Source of the DNA: Enterococcus raffinosus
GTDB taxonomy: Bacteria; Bacillota; Bacilli; Lactobacillales; Enterococcaceae
DNA length: 64,000 nucleotides
Assembly (NCBI RefSeq): GCF_001886185.1
Contig: NZ_JXLA01000016.1
Coordinates: forward strand, 29,584 to 93,583
Reading direction: 5' to 3'
In this document: piece by piece, positions 42,534 through 51,857 of the stretch
Layout of the letters: each line of letters begins with the position of its first letter
Numbering within the stretch: position 1 is the stretch's first letter
Translations under genes and position numbers: made by a program
The notes under the pieces: generated by a model
What the model saw: only the letters and a program-made list of their open reading frames with translations
Told to the model about the DNA's origin: nothing
Databases searched by the model: none

Positions 42534-42663
42534 GAATTCTGCATTTGGACCTGAATTTTGCAGGGGATTTGGTGCTTCTTTTTTTCAAAAGCCTATGAAA
42601 TCAGGATTATTCAAAATATTTTAGTCGTTGCCTCTGCAAAATTGGCCCCTAAATGTAATTTTC
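42534..42663. repeat. Imperfect 33-bp inverted repeats, possible MITE remnant
   Basis: The segments 42534-42566 and 42631-42663 are inverted repeats (about 22 of 33 identical) with a perfect inner core AATTTTGCAG. The 130-bp unit has no gene and lies in a gene-free stretch (42276-42748). Its size suits a small non-autonomous element, but no target duplication was found. Confidence 0.4.
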
Positions 42664-42748
42664 ACGGTTTTGACCTAGTTTTATTTTGTACCTTATCGTT
42701 AAGTCACCGGCCGATATTAACAAACTATGAAACGGAGGAACTATTTTA

Positions 42749-43132
42749 ATGAATGAACAAACCCTTTCGTACCGCCAGTTGTTCCATTTGAAATCAACAA
42801 CCTTAGAAAAACGTATCAAAGAGTATTACTACAGTACACAAAACAGCAGCTTAACGATTAAATACATTCTCACTTTGAAAATACGGCACCAGCTAGGTGC
42901 GGAAGAGTTTGCTTTCATTCTGAAGGATCTTGTCCGTGAGATTTTCATGAATACGAAAGCCACTCGCACCATGAAGCGCTTCTTTTACTACTTTCAAGAT
43001 TACTTCATGGCCCCAGAGTGGCAAGCCTTAAAACTGAGAACCTTCCCTGTCCGTAACTTCGGTGAAAAAGCCGTGTCCCTTGTCCGTTCCTTGATTGCCA
43101 AAGTCCGTCCCGATGAAACGAATGAACCTTGA
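42749..43132 (+). CDS. Hypothetical protein (127 aa)
   Basis: The protein is helical and basic (LKSTTLEKRIKEYYYSTQNSS, RTMKRFFYYFQDYFM). The start ATG is 10 bases after ACGGAGG. It precedes the DUF2922-like gene by 46 bases in the same direction, so they may be one unit. No family recognised. Confidence 0.6.
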   Translation: MNEQTLSYRQLFHLKSTTLEKRIKEYYYSTQNSSLTIKYILTLKIRHQLGAEEFAFILKDLVREIFMNTKATRTMKRFFYYFQDYFMAPEWQALKLRTFPVRNFGEKAVSLVRSLIAKVRPDETNEP

Positions 43133-43178
43133 TAGAAGATGACCTACGCAAAAAAATTTGAGAAAGGAAAAGAAGGCT

Positions 43179-43781
43179 ATGAGACAGGATTTAGTGGCGA
43201 CCTTTACCAACGGTCTGGGCGCAACACATGACTGGAAATATAACAATCTAAAGAATGATCTGCCAATACCAGTGATCAAAGAAGCTTGCGAACTCTTAAC
43301 TACATTAGACATTTTTGAAGAAAATGGCGTAAAACTATTTGATTCCGTGGTGACAGCGAAGATCATTACTACTAAAGAAACCGAGATTTTTGATAAAGAA
43401 AAGGAACCTAAAGAAGAAAAAACGGTTCCTTCTCCAAAAATAGAGAAAGAACCGGAAATGCCCGCTGTTAAAACAGGAAACAGCTACGACTATTTGTTCA
43501 ATGCATCGAGAACTGCGATTGCTAAAAGTTTGGAGAAACCAGCAGAAACGAGAAACGACTCCCTTTCATTAATAATACCTGCACCACAAATCGGAGAAAA
43601 AACAATTACATCATTGGAAAATACCTCTGCTGAGAATTCTTCTGATCTTTCGGTTGCACAGTCAGATGTTCCAGAACAGGAAAGTCGGCAAAAAGGCTTT
43701 CTCGCTCGGCTTCGTCGAAAAATCAATCGAAACAAGGACGACCCAGACATCCGTTCTCGAGACGGTGATTCCAGCAGCTAA
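43179..43781 (+). CDS. DUF2922-like protein with charged C-terminal extension
   Basis: The ATG at 43179 follows GAAAAGAAGG; an upstream TTG is less likely. The first 65 residues (LVATFTNGLGATHDWKYNNL, then a helix and DSVVTAKIITTKETEIF) follow the DUF2922 pattern. The next 130 residues are low-complexity, rich in Glu, Lys, Pro and Ser, and end with a basic stretch (GFLARLRRKINRNKDD). DUF2922 is normally free-standing at about 75 residues, so the tail is unusual. Function unknown. Confidence 0.6.
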   Translation: MRQDLVATFTNGLGATHDWKYNNLKNDLPIPVIKEACELLTTLDIFEENGVKLFDSVVTAKIITTKETEIFDKEKEPKEEKTVPSPKIEKEPEMPAVKTGNSYDYLFNASRTAIAKSLEKPAETRNDSLSLIIPAPQIGEKTITSLENTSAENSSDLSVAQSDVPEQESRQKGFLARLRRKINRNKDDPDIRSRDGDSSS

Positions 43782-43864
43782 ATTCTGCCCTTCTCAAATA
43801 AATAATGCGTAGGTCTATCTTGCTCAAGTCGTCAGCCTCCACATCGGAGAGGAGGTGATGCACC

Positions 43865-43957
43865 TTGAGCGAGCTGATTCGATATGTCCTCGCTCCGCTC
43901 TTTGTGGGGCTGATCATCGCCCTAGTCAACCACTGGTTGAGCGGGCGTGATCCATGA
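43865..43957 (+). CDS. Fst-family type I toxin
   Basis: A 30-residue peptide starts at the TTG at 43865, 9 bases after GAGGAGG. Its core APLFVGLIIALVNHWL with a polar end (SGRDP) is the Fst/Ldr-type toxin pattern known from the par locus of pAD1 and from enterococcal and staphylococcal chromosomes. The single membrane helix would depolarise the membrane when not silenced by an antisense RNA. A long hairpin follows. The antisense RNA gene should overlap this region on the other strand. Confidence 0.8.
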   Translation: MSELIRYVLAPLFVGLIIALVNHWLSGRDP

Positions 43958-43975
43958 CGACTGAAGACAAAACAT

Positions 43976-44016
43976 GCTGAAGATCTGAAAGCATTCCGTA
44001 CTTTCAGATTCTCAGC
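43976..44016. terminator. Shared terminator hairpin of the Fst toxin locus
   Basis: GCTGA and TCTGAAAG pair with CTTTCAGA and TCAGC across a small internal loop, giving a stem of about 13 bp. In par-type loci toxin mRNA and antisense RNA share such a terminator. Nothing else is seen between here and 44409 except AT-rich DNA. Confidence 0.6.
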
Positions 44017-44409
44017 TGCTATGAAATTTAACCCATTATTGTGGGCAATCATAAGATAAACTAGTCGGAAAAGTACGGGCTTATTCATTCTTTTATTTCA
44101 TATGGGGAGCAGCATTATGCTCCAAATGGATATCAAAATGCCCTATTCCTACTATCGTTATCGCAATAATGATTTTTTATATATTCCTATCTCAGAATTC
44201 ATTCACTGCTTAGTACTTCCTATAGAAAGAATCCCTTTATTTCGTTGAACGCAATGAACTACTATACGAATGAGAAAATTATATTAACTCCTCGGAAATC
44301 TTTTGGTTCAAGGAATGAATTTTTCAGAATTATTTCCTAACGAATAATCAAAAGAGAACGTCCGGTAATCAGCCTGCGAAATATGAGAATTTCGAAGGAT
44401 GCTACCACG

Positions 44410-44446
44410 AAAGCCCTACTCGGTCAGGAGTAGGGCTTTTTTTGCT
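44410..44446 (+). terminator. Strong terminator without an upstream gene, possible small RNA end
   Basis: AAGCCCTACTC and GAGTAGGGCTT form an 11-bp stem, then T7. A CGAAAT/ATTTCG hairpin lies about 30 bases before. No plus-strand protein gene precedes it within 400 bases, so it probably ends a small RNA; its promoter is unclear. Confidence 0.6.
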
Positions 44447-44582
44447 AAATGTGTGACAGTCAGCATGTGGGTTAGAATGACAGCTGCACCCAATTGTCAT
44501 CGCGGTCATCTAAAATCATGATATCTCAAGACAGCTACTATGCATGAGTATACTCTTTTTGTTATAAAAGAAAGACTTGAAT

Positions 44583-46025
44583 TTACACTGCCGCTGGATA
44601 ACGGCTGGTTAGAGTTACAATTGCCGCAATTAGTACTAATACCAATAACAGTGAAACAATAATGTTAATCTTCATTGGTTTGATATTCAAAATCGCATCC
44701 TTACTTGAAAACAAAGGAACAACTAATAAACTTATAGGGATAAAGTATCTTCCCTGGAGACCTTCAATTGAGGTTGTTCTACCGACTTTGTTCCAAATCT
44801 GATACAAAGCAAAGAACGTTAGTAACGTGTAGAGCGCCAGCATAACAAGCAGAATGGCACGTTGATAAGCTATCAATGATTGACTATCTTTCTCTTGGAC
44901 CAGAGAACCTAAAATAATGCTTGAAAAATATAGAACGATCCAATGAAGACCCATAGGAGCATCTAATAGGCCGAATTTACCAGCAAAAGAATAGACAATA
45001 TTGTCCCCTTTCACACCAAATAAGTAGTTTTTTCGAAAGTTTTCAAAGAAGATTGATGGGTCTTTTAAGAATTGCGCCAACTGTTTGTCTGGATTCCCGA
45101 AATCTCGATAAAGAATTTGTTGATCAATCATCATTTTATTCCAAATAACATAGAATAAAATGCAGGACACAAAAATTACAATCCCCCACACTGCTTTCCT
45201 TTTTATACTGAAGGACTTATTAGGAATCAGAAAGAAGAGCATTCCTAGAACAATTAATGTAGGCTTAAGCAGAACTAACGTAATCATTAACACGGCGCTA
45301 ATTAGAAGTTTTAGGTTCGTTAATCGCTCTTTACCGATCAGACCGGTTAGCCAAGAGACGAAAAGGAAACTCATTGAAATGATCATTGCATCTCCTGATG
45401 TTGACGAAGCGAGAAAGAGCGCCATTGGATTTAGAGCCAAGACTGCCGCACCCAACTTAGAAAAGCGGAACTTCCAGATTGCCAAAAACATAATCAGGAT
45501 ATAGCCAATTAAATTAAAATAGCGTGCTGCATAATATTGCCATACCATAGGTTTATTTAAGGTTTTTCCAACGGTTATCCCAAGAATTTGGGGAATATAA
45601 TTCACGAAATAGTAATTAGTTATTCCTCCAGTCCCAATAAAGGCTTTCTCACCCTTTTTAATTTTATCCTTATCTACCTCTTCGTAAAAATAGGGAAATT
45701 TTTCTTTTTTACCATTCATATCAATTGCATAGGAGTTCATACTTTTTATTGTGTAAGGGACTTCAAAACCAAATTTTCCCCAAGTACTTTCATTCTTTCC
45801 AAGCTTTTTCGTTAAGGATTCGGGGCGTATTTTAAATTCCGAAAATGAATAGGCCTTAATGAAATGTCCCACCTCATCCGGTGCTTGCAACGGTGGAACT
45901 ATGTTTACCATCATTAATCCAAAAATTAATGAGAGAAATAAAAATAATCTGTTGGGAAAAGGTACCCTCTTCAATGAATCTAAGATACCTAGACAAGCAT
46001 TCACTATTTTCTCGATTAGAATCAC
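44583..46025 (-). CDS. DUF2142-family membrane protein
   Basis: The 480-residue protein has about ten membrane segments. The early segment PPLQAPDEVGHFIKAYSFSE carries the DEVGH-type motif of DUF2142, a GT-C-like fold that probably uses polyprenyl-phosphate sugars in wall or surface glycan assembly. The start GTG at 46025 is close to an AGGGG site, so the exact start is uncertain. No other polysaccharide genes are nearby. Confidence 0.8.
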   Translation of the reverse strand: MILIEKIVNACLGILDSLKRVPFPNRLFLFLSLIFGLMMVNIVPPLQAPDEVGHFIKAYSFSEFKIRPESLTKKLGKNESTWGKFGFEVPYTIKSMNSYAIDMNGKKEKFPYFYEEVDKDKIKKGEKAFIGTGGITNYYFVNYIPQILGITVGKTLNKPMVWQYYAARYFNLIGYILIMFLAIWKFRFSKLGAAVLALNPMALFLASSTSGDAMIISMSFLFVSWLTGLIGKERLTNLKLLISAVLMITLVLLKPTLIVLGMLFFLIPNKSFSIKRKAVWGIVIFVSCILFYVIWNKMMIDQQILYRDFGNPDKQLAQFLKDPSIFFENFRKNYLFGVKGDNIVYSFAGKFGLLDAPMGLHWIVLYFSSIILGSLVQEKDSQSLIAYQRAILLVMLALYTLLTFFALYQIWNKVGRTTSIEGLQGRYFIPISLLVVPLFSSKDAILNIKPMKINIIVSLLLVLVLIAAIVTLTSRYPAAV

Positions 46026-46339
46026 CCCTGCTTAATTAAATTACCTTTTAATTATACATTTTGCATACTGGAATTAAAACCTGCTGTAAAAGTAAATTAG
46101 CGTGTATTCTTTTTATGTATCTATTTATTATAGTTCAAAATATACTGAAGAAAAAAGAGGAACACGGAGGATGCATCACATTAGGAGGATAATTTTATAT
46201 TTCCAGAAAAGTTTATGAGACAATCAATCGTTTTTCTAACACTGTTTCGACTAAAAATGCCGTGAAATCAGTAGCAATAACCAATTTTGTTTTTATCTTT
46301 TAAGCATACATTGTCTCTTTTTATTGGCCCAATCTAAAC

Positions 46340-46388
46340 AGCCAGAAACACCTGATTATTCTTCAAGGTATTTCTGGCTATTTTTTCA
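46340..46388 (+). terminator. Orphan terminator hairpin
   Basis: AGCCAGAAA and TTTCTGGCT, extended by ACC/GGT across a mismatch, are followed by ATTTTTTC on the plus strand. No gene precedes it on that strand. Together with 46026-46339, which is AT-rich and empty, it may hold an unrecognised RNA. Confidence 0.5.
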
Positions 46389-46442
46389 TTCCGTGGTAAA
46401 CAATGTTCCTAGTTTGTTTTAAATTCTATCTAAATCAATCAG

Positions 46443-47582
46443 CTATCTCAAATAGGTTTTGATAATTGATTTATACTTATCAATCATATCTAAGTAATTA
46501 TCAATCTCGACGTATTCGTTTATTTGATGTGGAAGTGTGGGCTCTCCTGGACCAAAAACAACGAAGTCGAATGTATTTTCTGACTTAGTAAACTCGGCAG
46601 CATCCGTTGTACCAGCTGCTGTTACTAGAGGCAAAGGCTTCTCGAATTGATCTTGAACCGCTTGAATGAGCGCTGAATTTTTGTCGGCTTTTACAGGAAT
46701 TTTATTGAAATCAATCGATAGCTCCAGTTTATAATCAGAGCCTTCATTTAATTCATTAATGATCGTAGTGAGCAAGCTTTTCACTTCATCGTTACTGAAA
46801 TTTGGAATGGAACGAATATTTCCTTGAAGCTCAGCATAGCTAGGAATACTATTTACTTGATTGCCTCCTTTAATTACAGTCACATTATGAATCGTTCGGC
46901 CGAGATCTTCGTTCACATAATTTTCAGCAACAGTGGCCATTTCTTTATTTACTCTCGTAATGAATTCATTTAGGTGATTAATCGCATTGAAGCCTTGTTC
47001 AGGCATTGAGCTATGCGCTTCCTTCCCACGTGAAATCACGGAATAATTAATTGACCCCATATGAGCATACATCAAATTGTATTTCGTCGGTTCTCCTATC
47101 AATAACCCTGTTAGATCATCCGCATAACCGGCTTCTGTTAACTGTTGCGCCCCAAGCTCTCCTATTTCTTCTCCGACTGTTGCGAGCAGTTTCACTGTTC
47201 CATCAAACGAAACTTCCTCTTCAGCTAGCTCGATCATGGCAATAACCATGGCAGTCAGACCGCTTTTCATATCTGTAGAACCGCGACCATAAAGTTTATT
47301 GTCATCAATTACTGCCTCATAGGGAGGAAATTTCCACTGGCTTTCATCTCCTGCATCAACAACATCCATATGACCTGATAATCCTAGGACTTTTTTTGAA
47401 TTTCCCTTTTTTATTGTCGCTACTAAATTATCACGACCTTCTTGGTAGTTAATTTTTGTACTATCAATACCATGAGTCTGTAAAAGTTTTGCATAATAAT
47501 CGGCTACTTCTGCCTCATTATTATTCACTGACCGAATTTTTATCACGTCTTGTAAAATAGCTATTCTTTTTTCTTTCTCCAT
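46443..47582 (-). CDS. M20-family peptidase (ArgE/DapE type)
   Basis: The ATG at 47582 follows AAAGGTG; a GTG three codons upstream overlaps that site. The 379-residue protein has the zinc ligand segment GLSGHMDVVDAG, the YGRGSTDMKSGL aspartate, catalytic VGEEIGELG and a C-terminal ligand His in PGEPTLPHQINEYV. It is in the ArgE/DapE-like deacylase group, so it could act on N-acyl amino acids or dipeptides. It stands alone. Substrate unknown. Confidence 0.85.
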   Translation of the reverse strand: MEKEKRIAILQDVIKIRSVNNNEAEVADYYAKLLQTHGIDSTKINYQEGRDNLVATIKKGNSKKVLGLSGHMDVVDAGDESQWKFPPYEAVIDDNKLYGRGSTDMKSGLTAMVIAMIELAEEEVSFDGTVKLLATVGEEIGELGAQQLTEAGYADDLTGLLIGEPTKYNLMYAHMGSINYSVISRGKEAHSSMPEQGFNAINHLNEFITRVNKEMATVAENYVNEDLGRTIHNVTVIKGGNQVNSIPSYAELQGNIRSIPNFSNDEVKSLLTTIINELNEGSDYKLELSIDFNKIPVKADKNSALIQAVQDQFEKPLPLVTAAGTTDAAEFTKSENTFDFVVFGPGEPTLPHQINEYVEIDNYLDMIDKYKSIIKTYLR

Positions 47583-48072
47583 CAGTATCACCTTTCTTCT
47601 GATCGTTATTGATTACTCACGTTTAATCGTTGGGGATATCTGTCACATTGATTGAAATCATCTATAGCCCTTCTCGTACTACTTTTCACCCCAATATAAT
47701 AACACTGAATAATTTATAATTAAAGTTTAAGCACTCATGCCATACGTTATGTAAATAAGAAAAATTATTCATTCAAATAGTTCAAATTTTCTATATATAA
47801 ATATTTTTCAGTTTTATAAGGATGTATTCTATAGTAAATTCATACGTATCTCGAGATGACATGATGATAGCTACTATGGACAGAAAATTATTGTTATATA
47901 AACAATAGATCAAAAAAATTTTTTATAGGTAAAAATCACATTTTTATATAGAACTGCCGACCATTTATTCAACCAAAACGATTTCACACAAGTGAACAAC
48001 AGTGGTCATTTATGACTTTTCTTTTATCGTCCGCCTAATGAAGATTGAACAAATATATGGAAAGTGCGTAAA

Positions 48073-48117
48073 AAAACACACGACTAGACAATAAAATAGC
48101 CTAATCATGTGCTTTTC
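48073..48117 (-). terminator. Terminator downstream of the surface protein
   Basis: On the minus strand CACATGATTAG and CTAGTCGTGTG pair with two G-U pairs, followed by T7. It lies about 200 bases after the surface-protein stop. An 8-bp dyad (TCTCTAGT with ACTAGAGA) lies at about 48187-48212. The rest of 47583-48072 is AT-rich and empty. Confidence 0.6.
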
Positions 48118-48321
48118 TCGGTGATTCCAAAGAAGGCATTCTTTTTGACTTTTCAGTCTGTTTAAAAATCAAGGTTTTACTGGGTATCTCTAGTTAAATC
48201 GAATACTAGAGATTAATCAGTTAAATACAATTACTGTCGATGTTGTATAAACAACAAGAAATAGTTTAGTCGTCGGGTATGAATACGCCGATTATTATGA
48301 TAGAAATACGACATTTAAATC

Positions 48322-50925
48322 TCAAAGTGTCACCTTGCGCAGGATAATTAATGCTAGAACGACTATCGTTAATCCGCTAATAAGTAAATACTGACTTTTC
48401 TTTTCTCCAGTCAGTGGCAATTTTCGCTGTTGGTTGCTCCTTTGATTGCTTGAGACTATTTTATTTTGATAATTATTTTTATCTTTATCCTTGTCTTGAT
48501 TCGTTAGTTCCAATTTCTCTTTATTGACCACAGTTACCTGCGCTTTACTTGATACTCCACCGTAGCTGTATGTTATTTCATACTTGCCTGCTTTACTTGT
48601 GTCTACTTCGCCTGCTACTTTTATCTCTTCGAAGGATACTGGGCGCCCGATTTCATCTACTGCACTTTCGAAATTATCTGACGACTGCCAAGGGGCTCCT
48701 ACAAATAGAGTGCTATCCTTTACTTTTATCGCTGTTTGTCTTTCTTTCACCGTAACGATTGCTTTACTTGATACTCCACCGTAGCTGTATGTTATTTCAT
48801 ACTTGCCTGCTTTACTTGTATCTACTTCGCCTGCTACTTTTATCTCTTCGAAGGATACTGGGCGCCCGATTTCATCTACTGCACTTTCGAAATTATCTGA
48901 CGACTGCCAAGGGGCTCCTACAAATAGAGTGCTATCCTTTACTTTTATCGCTGTTTGTCTTTCTTTCACCGTAACGATTGCTTTACTTGATACTCCACCG
49001 TAGCTGTATGTTATTTCATACTTGCCTGCTTTACTTGTATCTACTTCGCCTGCTACTTTTATCTCTTCGAAGGATACTGGGCTTCCGGTTTCATCTACTG
49101 CACTTTCGAAATTATCTGACGACTGCCAAGGGGCTCCTACAAATAGAGTGCTATCCTTTACTTTTATCGCTGTTTGTCTTTCTTTCACTGTGACGATAGC
49201 TTTACTTGATACTCCACCATAGCTGTATGTTATTTCATACTTGCCTGCTTTACTTGTGTCTACTTCGCCTGCTACTTTTATCTCTTCGAAGGATACTGGG
49301 CGCCCGATTTCGTCTACTGCACTTTCGAAATTATCTAATGCTTTCCAGTCATCTCCTACAAAAAGGGTTGAATCTGTCACCCTCACAGCTGTTTGTTTTT
49401 CCTCAATAACCAGCATGGCTCCCGATAATATTTTTTTCCCTTGATAAAAACGGATATAATATATACCAGGTTGTGATGTATCCACATTTTTATTTGCGAG
49501 ATCGACTCCGAGTGTCTCAAATTCAAGCTTTTCTATGGGGATATCGAGACCAAACTGATTGGTAACAGCTATCACATGATCTCCTATCTGCCAGTCATCT
49601 CCCACAAAAATTTGGATATCTCGCACCTTCAAATCATAATTTTCTTCCCAAACATATTCTCCTGCCATTGTACTGCCCTCATATTGAGTAACTAACTCGC
49701 TAGATGAATACGCGTCTATAGTATCTTTTTTTATCCATCTTCCTGTATGAATGCCCCATTCTGGTGGTTCCTTTAAACCCATCGCTTCTGACAGTTTTGT
49801 TTTCACACCTAATTTTAAGGATTCCAGCGTTATTGGTCGGTTATTTCCTGTAAAAAACATTTCATTCACATTTGTCGTATTGGTCATATCAAAGCTTGAT
49901 AAATCTAATGCTTTTAAGTTTTCTGTGGATTGAAACATATAACTCATGTTTTCAACATTCTTCGTATCAAAATTCGATAAGTCTAACGACTCTATCCCCC
50001 GCATTGCGAACATCCCCTGCATGTTCTTTACCTTAGAGGTATCAAAGTTCGAAAGGTTCAGCGCTGGAATATTTGGTGTACTGAACATATAACTCATATC
50101 CGTCACTTGGCTTGTATCAAAGTTTGATACATTTAAAGAAGTCAACTTATTCGTGTTCGCAAACATCCCCCGCGTATTCGTCACTTTACTCGTATCAAAG
50201 TTCGATACATTTAAGCTTTCTATATTTCTTAAATCATTAAACATATTCGCCATGTCGGTCACATTACTCGTCTTAAAGTGAGACACATCTAATGCCTGTA
50301 AGCTGACGATAGAGTTAAACATCTCTTTCATACTTGTAACGTTAGACGTATCAAAATTTGATACGTCTAGCGTTTCTAGGCTACTCATAAAGCCGAACAT
50401 CCCACTCATGTCCGTCACGTTAGAAGTATTTAAATGATGAATATTCTGGATTTCAGTCACGGAGTTTAACCGATAGAATAAATAGCTGCTGTTCCAATGT
50501 GCCTCTACCGCTTCTTCAAAGACTATTTTTTTTATTTTCTCTCGATAGCTGGACCAATAACTCGTAGGATCGTAACCTAAAGTCCCTCCGTATATATGTA
50601 ACGTTCCTTCCTGATCGATAGACCAAGGACAAGTTCCAAACGTTCCTGAAGCAATGTCCACATTCGTCTGTATCAATGAATGCTCTTCTTGGCTACTTGT
50701 TGTATCGGTTTTCTCTCCTGATTCCTCTGAAAAATCCCCCTTTTCAGCTTCTTCCGCAATAGGAAGACTCTCTTCCTGCCACGAGTTATTTTCCTCGAAG
50801 GAATTTTTTTGATTCTCGTCAGTAGCCTCTCCAGCATATCCAGCCACCGGCAGTACCTGATTGAACAGTAACAACGAGAACACAGAACAATTGAGGACTC
50901 TTTTTGCAACTTTTTTATTCATCAT
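48322..50925 (-). CDS. BspA-like surface adhesin with DUF285 repeats, Ig-like repeats and LPLTG anchor
   Basis: The 867-residue protein has a signal peptide (VLNCSVFSLLLFNQVLPVAG), an acidic stretch, a block of DUF285/BspA-type repeats of about 23 residues (LDVSNFDTSNVT, MFxx) from about 130 to 370, then one divergent Ig-like domain and four of 73 residues (QTAIKVKDSTLFVG...). It ends with LPLTGEK, a hydrophobic segment and a short basic tail, a sortase A wall anchor with Leu for Glu in the usual LPETG. The Ig units are nearly identical at DNA level. A host-binding or biofilm role is likely. Confidence 0.88.
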   Translation of the reverse strand: MMNKKVAKRVLNCSVFSLLLFNQVLPVAGYAGEATDENQKNSFEENNSWQEESLPIAEEAEKGDFSEESGEKTDTTSSQEEHSLIQTNVDIASGTFGTCPWSIDQEGTLHIYGGTLGYDPTSYWSSYREKIKKIVFEEAVEAHWNSSYLFYRLNSVTEIQNIHHLNTSNVTDMSGMFGFMSSLETLDVSNFDTSNVTSMKEMFNSIVSLQALDVSHFKTSNVTDMANMFNDLRNIESLNVSNFDTSKVTNTRGMFANTNKLTSLNVSNFDTSQVTDMSYMFSTPNIPALNLSNFDTSKVKNMQGMFAMRGIESLDLSNFDTKNVENMSYMFQSTENLKALDLSSFDMTNTTNVNEMFFTGNNRPITLESLKLGVKTKLSEAMGLKEPPEWGIHTGRWIKKDTIDAYSSSELVTQYEGSTMAGEYVWEENYDLKVRDIQIFVGDDWQIGDHVIAVTNQFGLDIPIEKLEFETLGVDLANKNVDTSQPGIYYIRFYQGKKILSGAMLVIEEKQTAVRVTDSTLFVGDDWKALDNFESAVDEIGRPVSFEEIKVAGEVDTSKAGKYEITYSYGGVSSKAIVTVKERQTAIKVKDSTLFVGAPWQSSDNFESAVDETGSPVSFEEIKVAGEVDTSKAGKYEITYSYGGVSSKAIVTVKERQTAIKVKDSTLFVGAPWQSSDNFESAVDEIGRPVSFEEIKVAGEVDTSKAGKYEITYSYGGVSSKAIVTVKERQTAIKVKDSTLFVGAPWQSSDNFESAVDEIGRPVSFEEIKVAGEVDTSKAGKYEITYSYGGVSSKAQVTVVNKEKLELTNQDKDKDKNNYQNKIVSSNQRSNQQRKLPLTGEKKSQYLLISGLTIVVLALIILRKVTL
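48549..49424 (-). repeat. Four tandem 219-bp repeats inside the adhesin gene
   Basis: Units at 48549-48767, 48768-48986, 48987-49205 and 49206-49424 each encode one Ig-like domain. The first three are nearly identical; the fourth (first in the protein) has diverged at its N-terminal part. Unit length is a multiple of three, so gain or loss keeps the frame. Confidence 0.9.
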
Positions 50926-50963
50926 TTCTCTCCTAAAAAATACTTTTTTGTTATTCTAACCTT

Positions 50964-50991
50964 ATAATACAGTCCTCATTGAAGATATCAA
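50964..50991 (-). promoter_or_regulatory. Promoter of the adhesin gene
   Basis: On the minus strand TTGATA and TATTAT are 16 bases apart, 38 bases before the ATG. The divergent TetR gene starts 132 bases away, so its product may bind here. Confidence 0.45.
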
Positions 50992-51122
50992 TTTACACTT
51001 AACTAGGAGATGTAAAGTATTTAGCACAATATGATGCTCTCATTTGAAAAGAACAAATGTAATTATTATAATTAACTAGTAAACACTTGTTATAAAAAAT
51101 ACTAGACTCAAGGAGAAAGAGT

Positions 51123-51719
51123 ATGAACGATTCTGTCATTCCTAACTTGGTCATTGACTGCGCAGTTGATCATTTACAATCCACCCCATTGGATAAACTA
51201 TCTGTAACAGCGATTACTCAGTCTGTAGGCATTAGTCGAGTTACCTTTTACAATTATTTCAAAAACCGAGAAGACATAATTGATGTCCTCGTTGAAGTGT
51301 TACTGGCACAGTTTGATGAAATACAGAAGAAGAACCTGCCGTTTCTAAATCTTGTGAATATGGCCGATACTAAGGAGATCAAAAAGATTTTATATCCGAA
51401 CACGCTGGAGATTATGAGCTTTTTTTATAAAAACAAAAAGAAGATCGCCTGTCTCCTATCTAAAAACACTACTGTCGACTTTATGGATATCCTTCATGGC
51501 ACTTATTACAATCATTTTTTGAACGCTTTACCCGAGATTTTTTCCGCTAAATTTTCTGAAGACACTATTACAAGCTATGCCCTTTATATGACAACCGGTG
51601 TACGAGCGATCACGGAGGAATGGTTTCTGTCTGATTTTAATCCTTCTCCTGAAATTGTCACTGAACGAATACTGTCCGTACTAACACCCTCTTTAATGGA
51701 GCTGTATACTAGAAACTAG
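51123..51719 (+). CDS. TetR/AcrR-family regulator
   Basis: The 198-residue protein has a TetR HTH (KLSVTAITQSVGISRVTFYNYFKNREDII, about 20-48) and a helical ligand domain with the TetR_C_7-type features KKIACLLSKNTTVDFMDI. It is divergent from the adhesin gene, 197 bases apart, so it may regulate it. RBS AAGGAG is 7 bases before the ATG. No drug pump lies nearby. Confidence 0.85.
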   Translation: MNDSVIPNLVIDCAVDHLQSTPLDKLSVTAITQSVGISRVTFYNYFKNREDIIDVLVEVLLAQFDEIQKKNLPFLNLVNMADTKEIKKILYPNTLEIMSFFYKNKKKIACLLSKNTTVDFMDILHGTYYNHFLNALPEIFSAKFSEDTITSYALYMTTGVRAITEEWFLSDFNPSPEIVTERILSVLTPSLMELYTRN

Positions 51720-51796
51720 TTTTATACATTAGCGAAACTCCCTCATTTTAGATTATGTAGTTTCAGTGTTCTTACTGTGGAAGAAGCAACTAAAAA

Positions 51797-51822
51797 GACC
51801 AACGAATCCTATCGTTGGTCTA
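51797..51822. terminator. Bidirectional terminator between TetR and SDR-AKR genes
   Basis: AGACCAACGA and TCGTTGGTCT form a 10-bp stem with a 6-base loop, flanked by A5 on one side. Confidence 0.75.
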
Positions 51823-51857
51823 ATTGAATTTTTGTAGAAGATAGACTCTTTAGAAGC

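Noticed and set aside
48190..48345. Plus-strand coding remnant with VVGYEYADYYDRNTTFKS
   Set aside because: One stop codon interrupts it, it overlaps the adhesin 3' end, and no family is recognised; probably chance or an unprovable relic.
48549..49424. CRISPR-like array
   Set aside because: The repeats are 219 bp, contiguous and coding, with no spacers.
48549..49444. Repeated plus-strand reading frames
   Set aside because: They are shadows of the tandem Ig-like repeats on the minus strand and have no ribosome binding sites.
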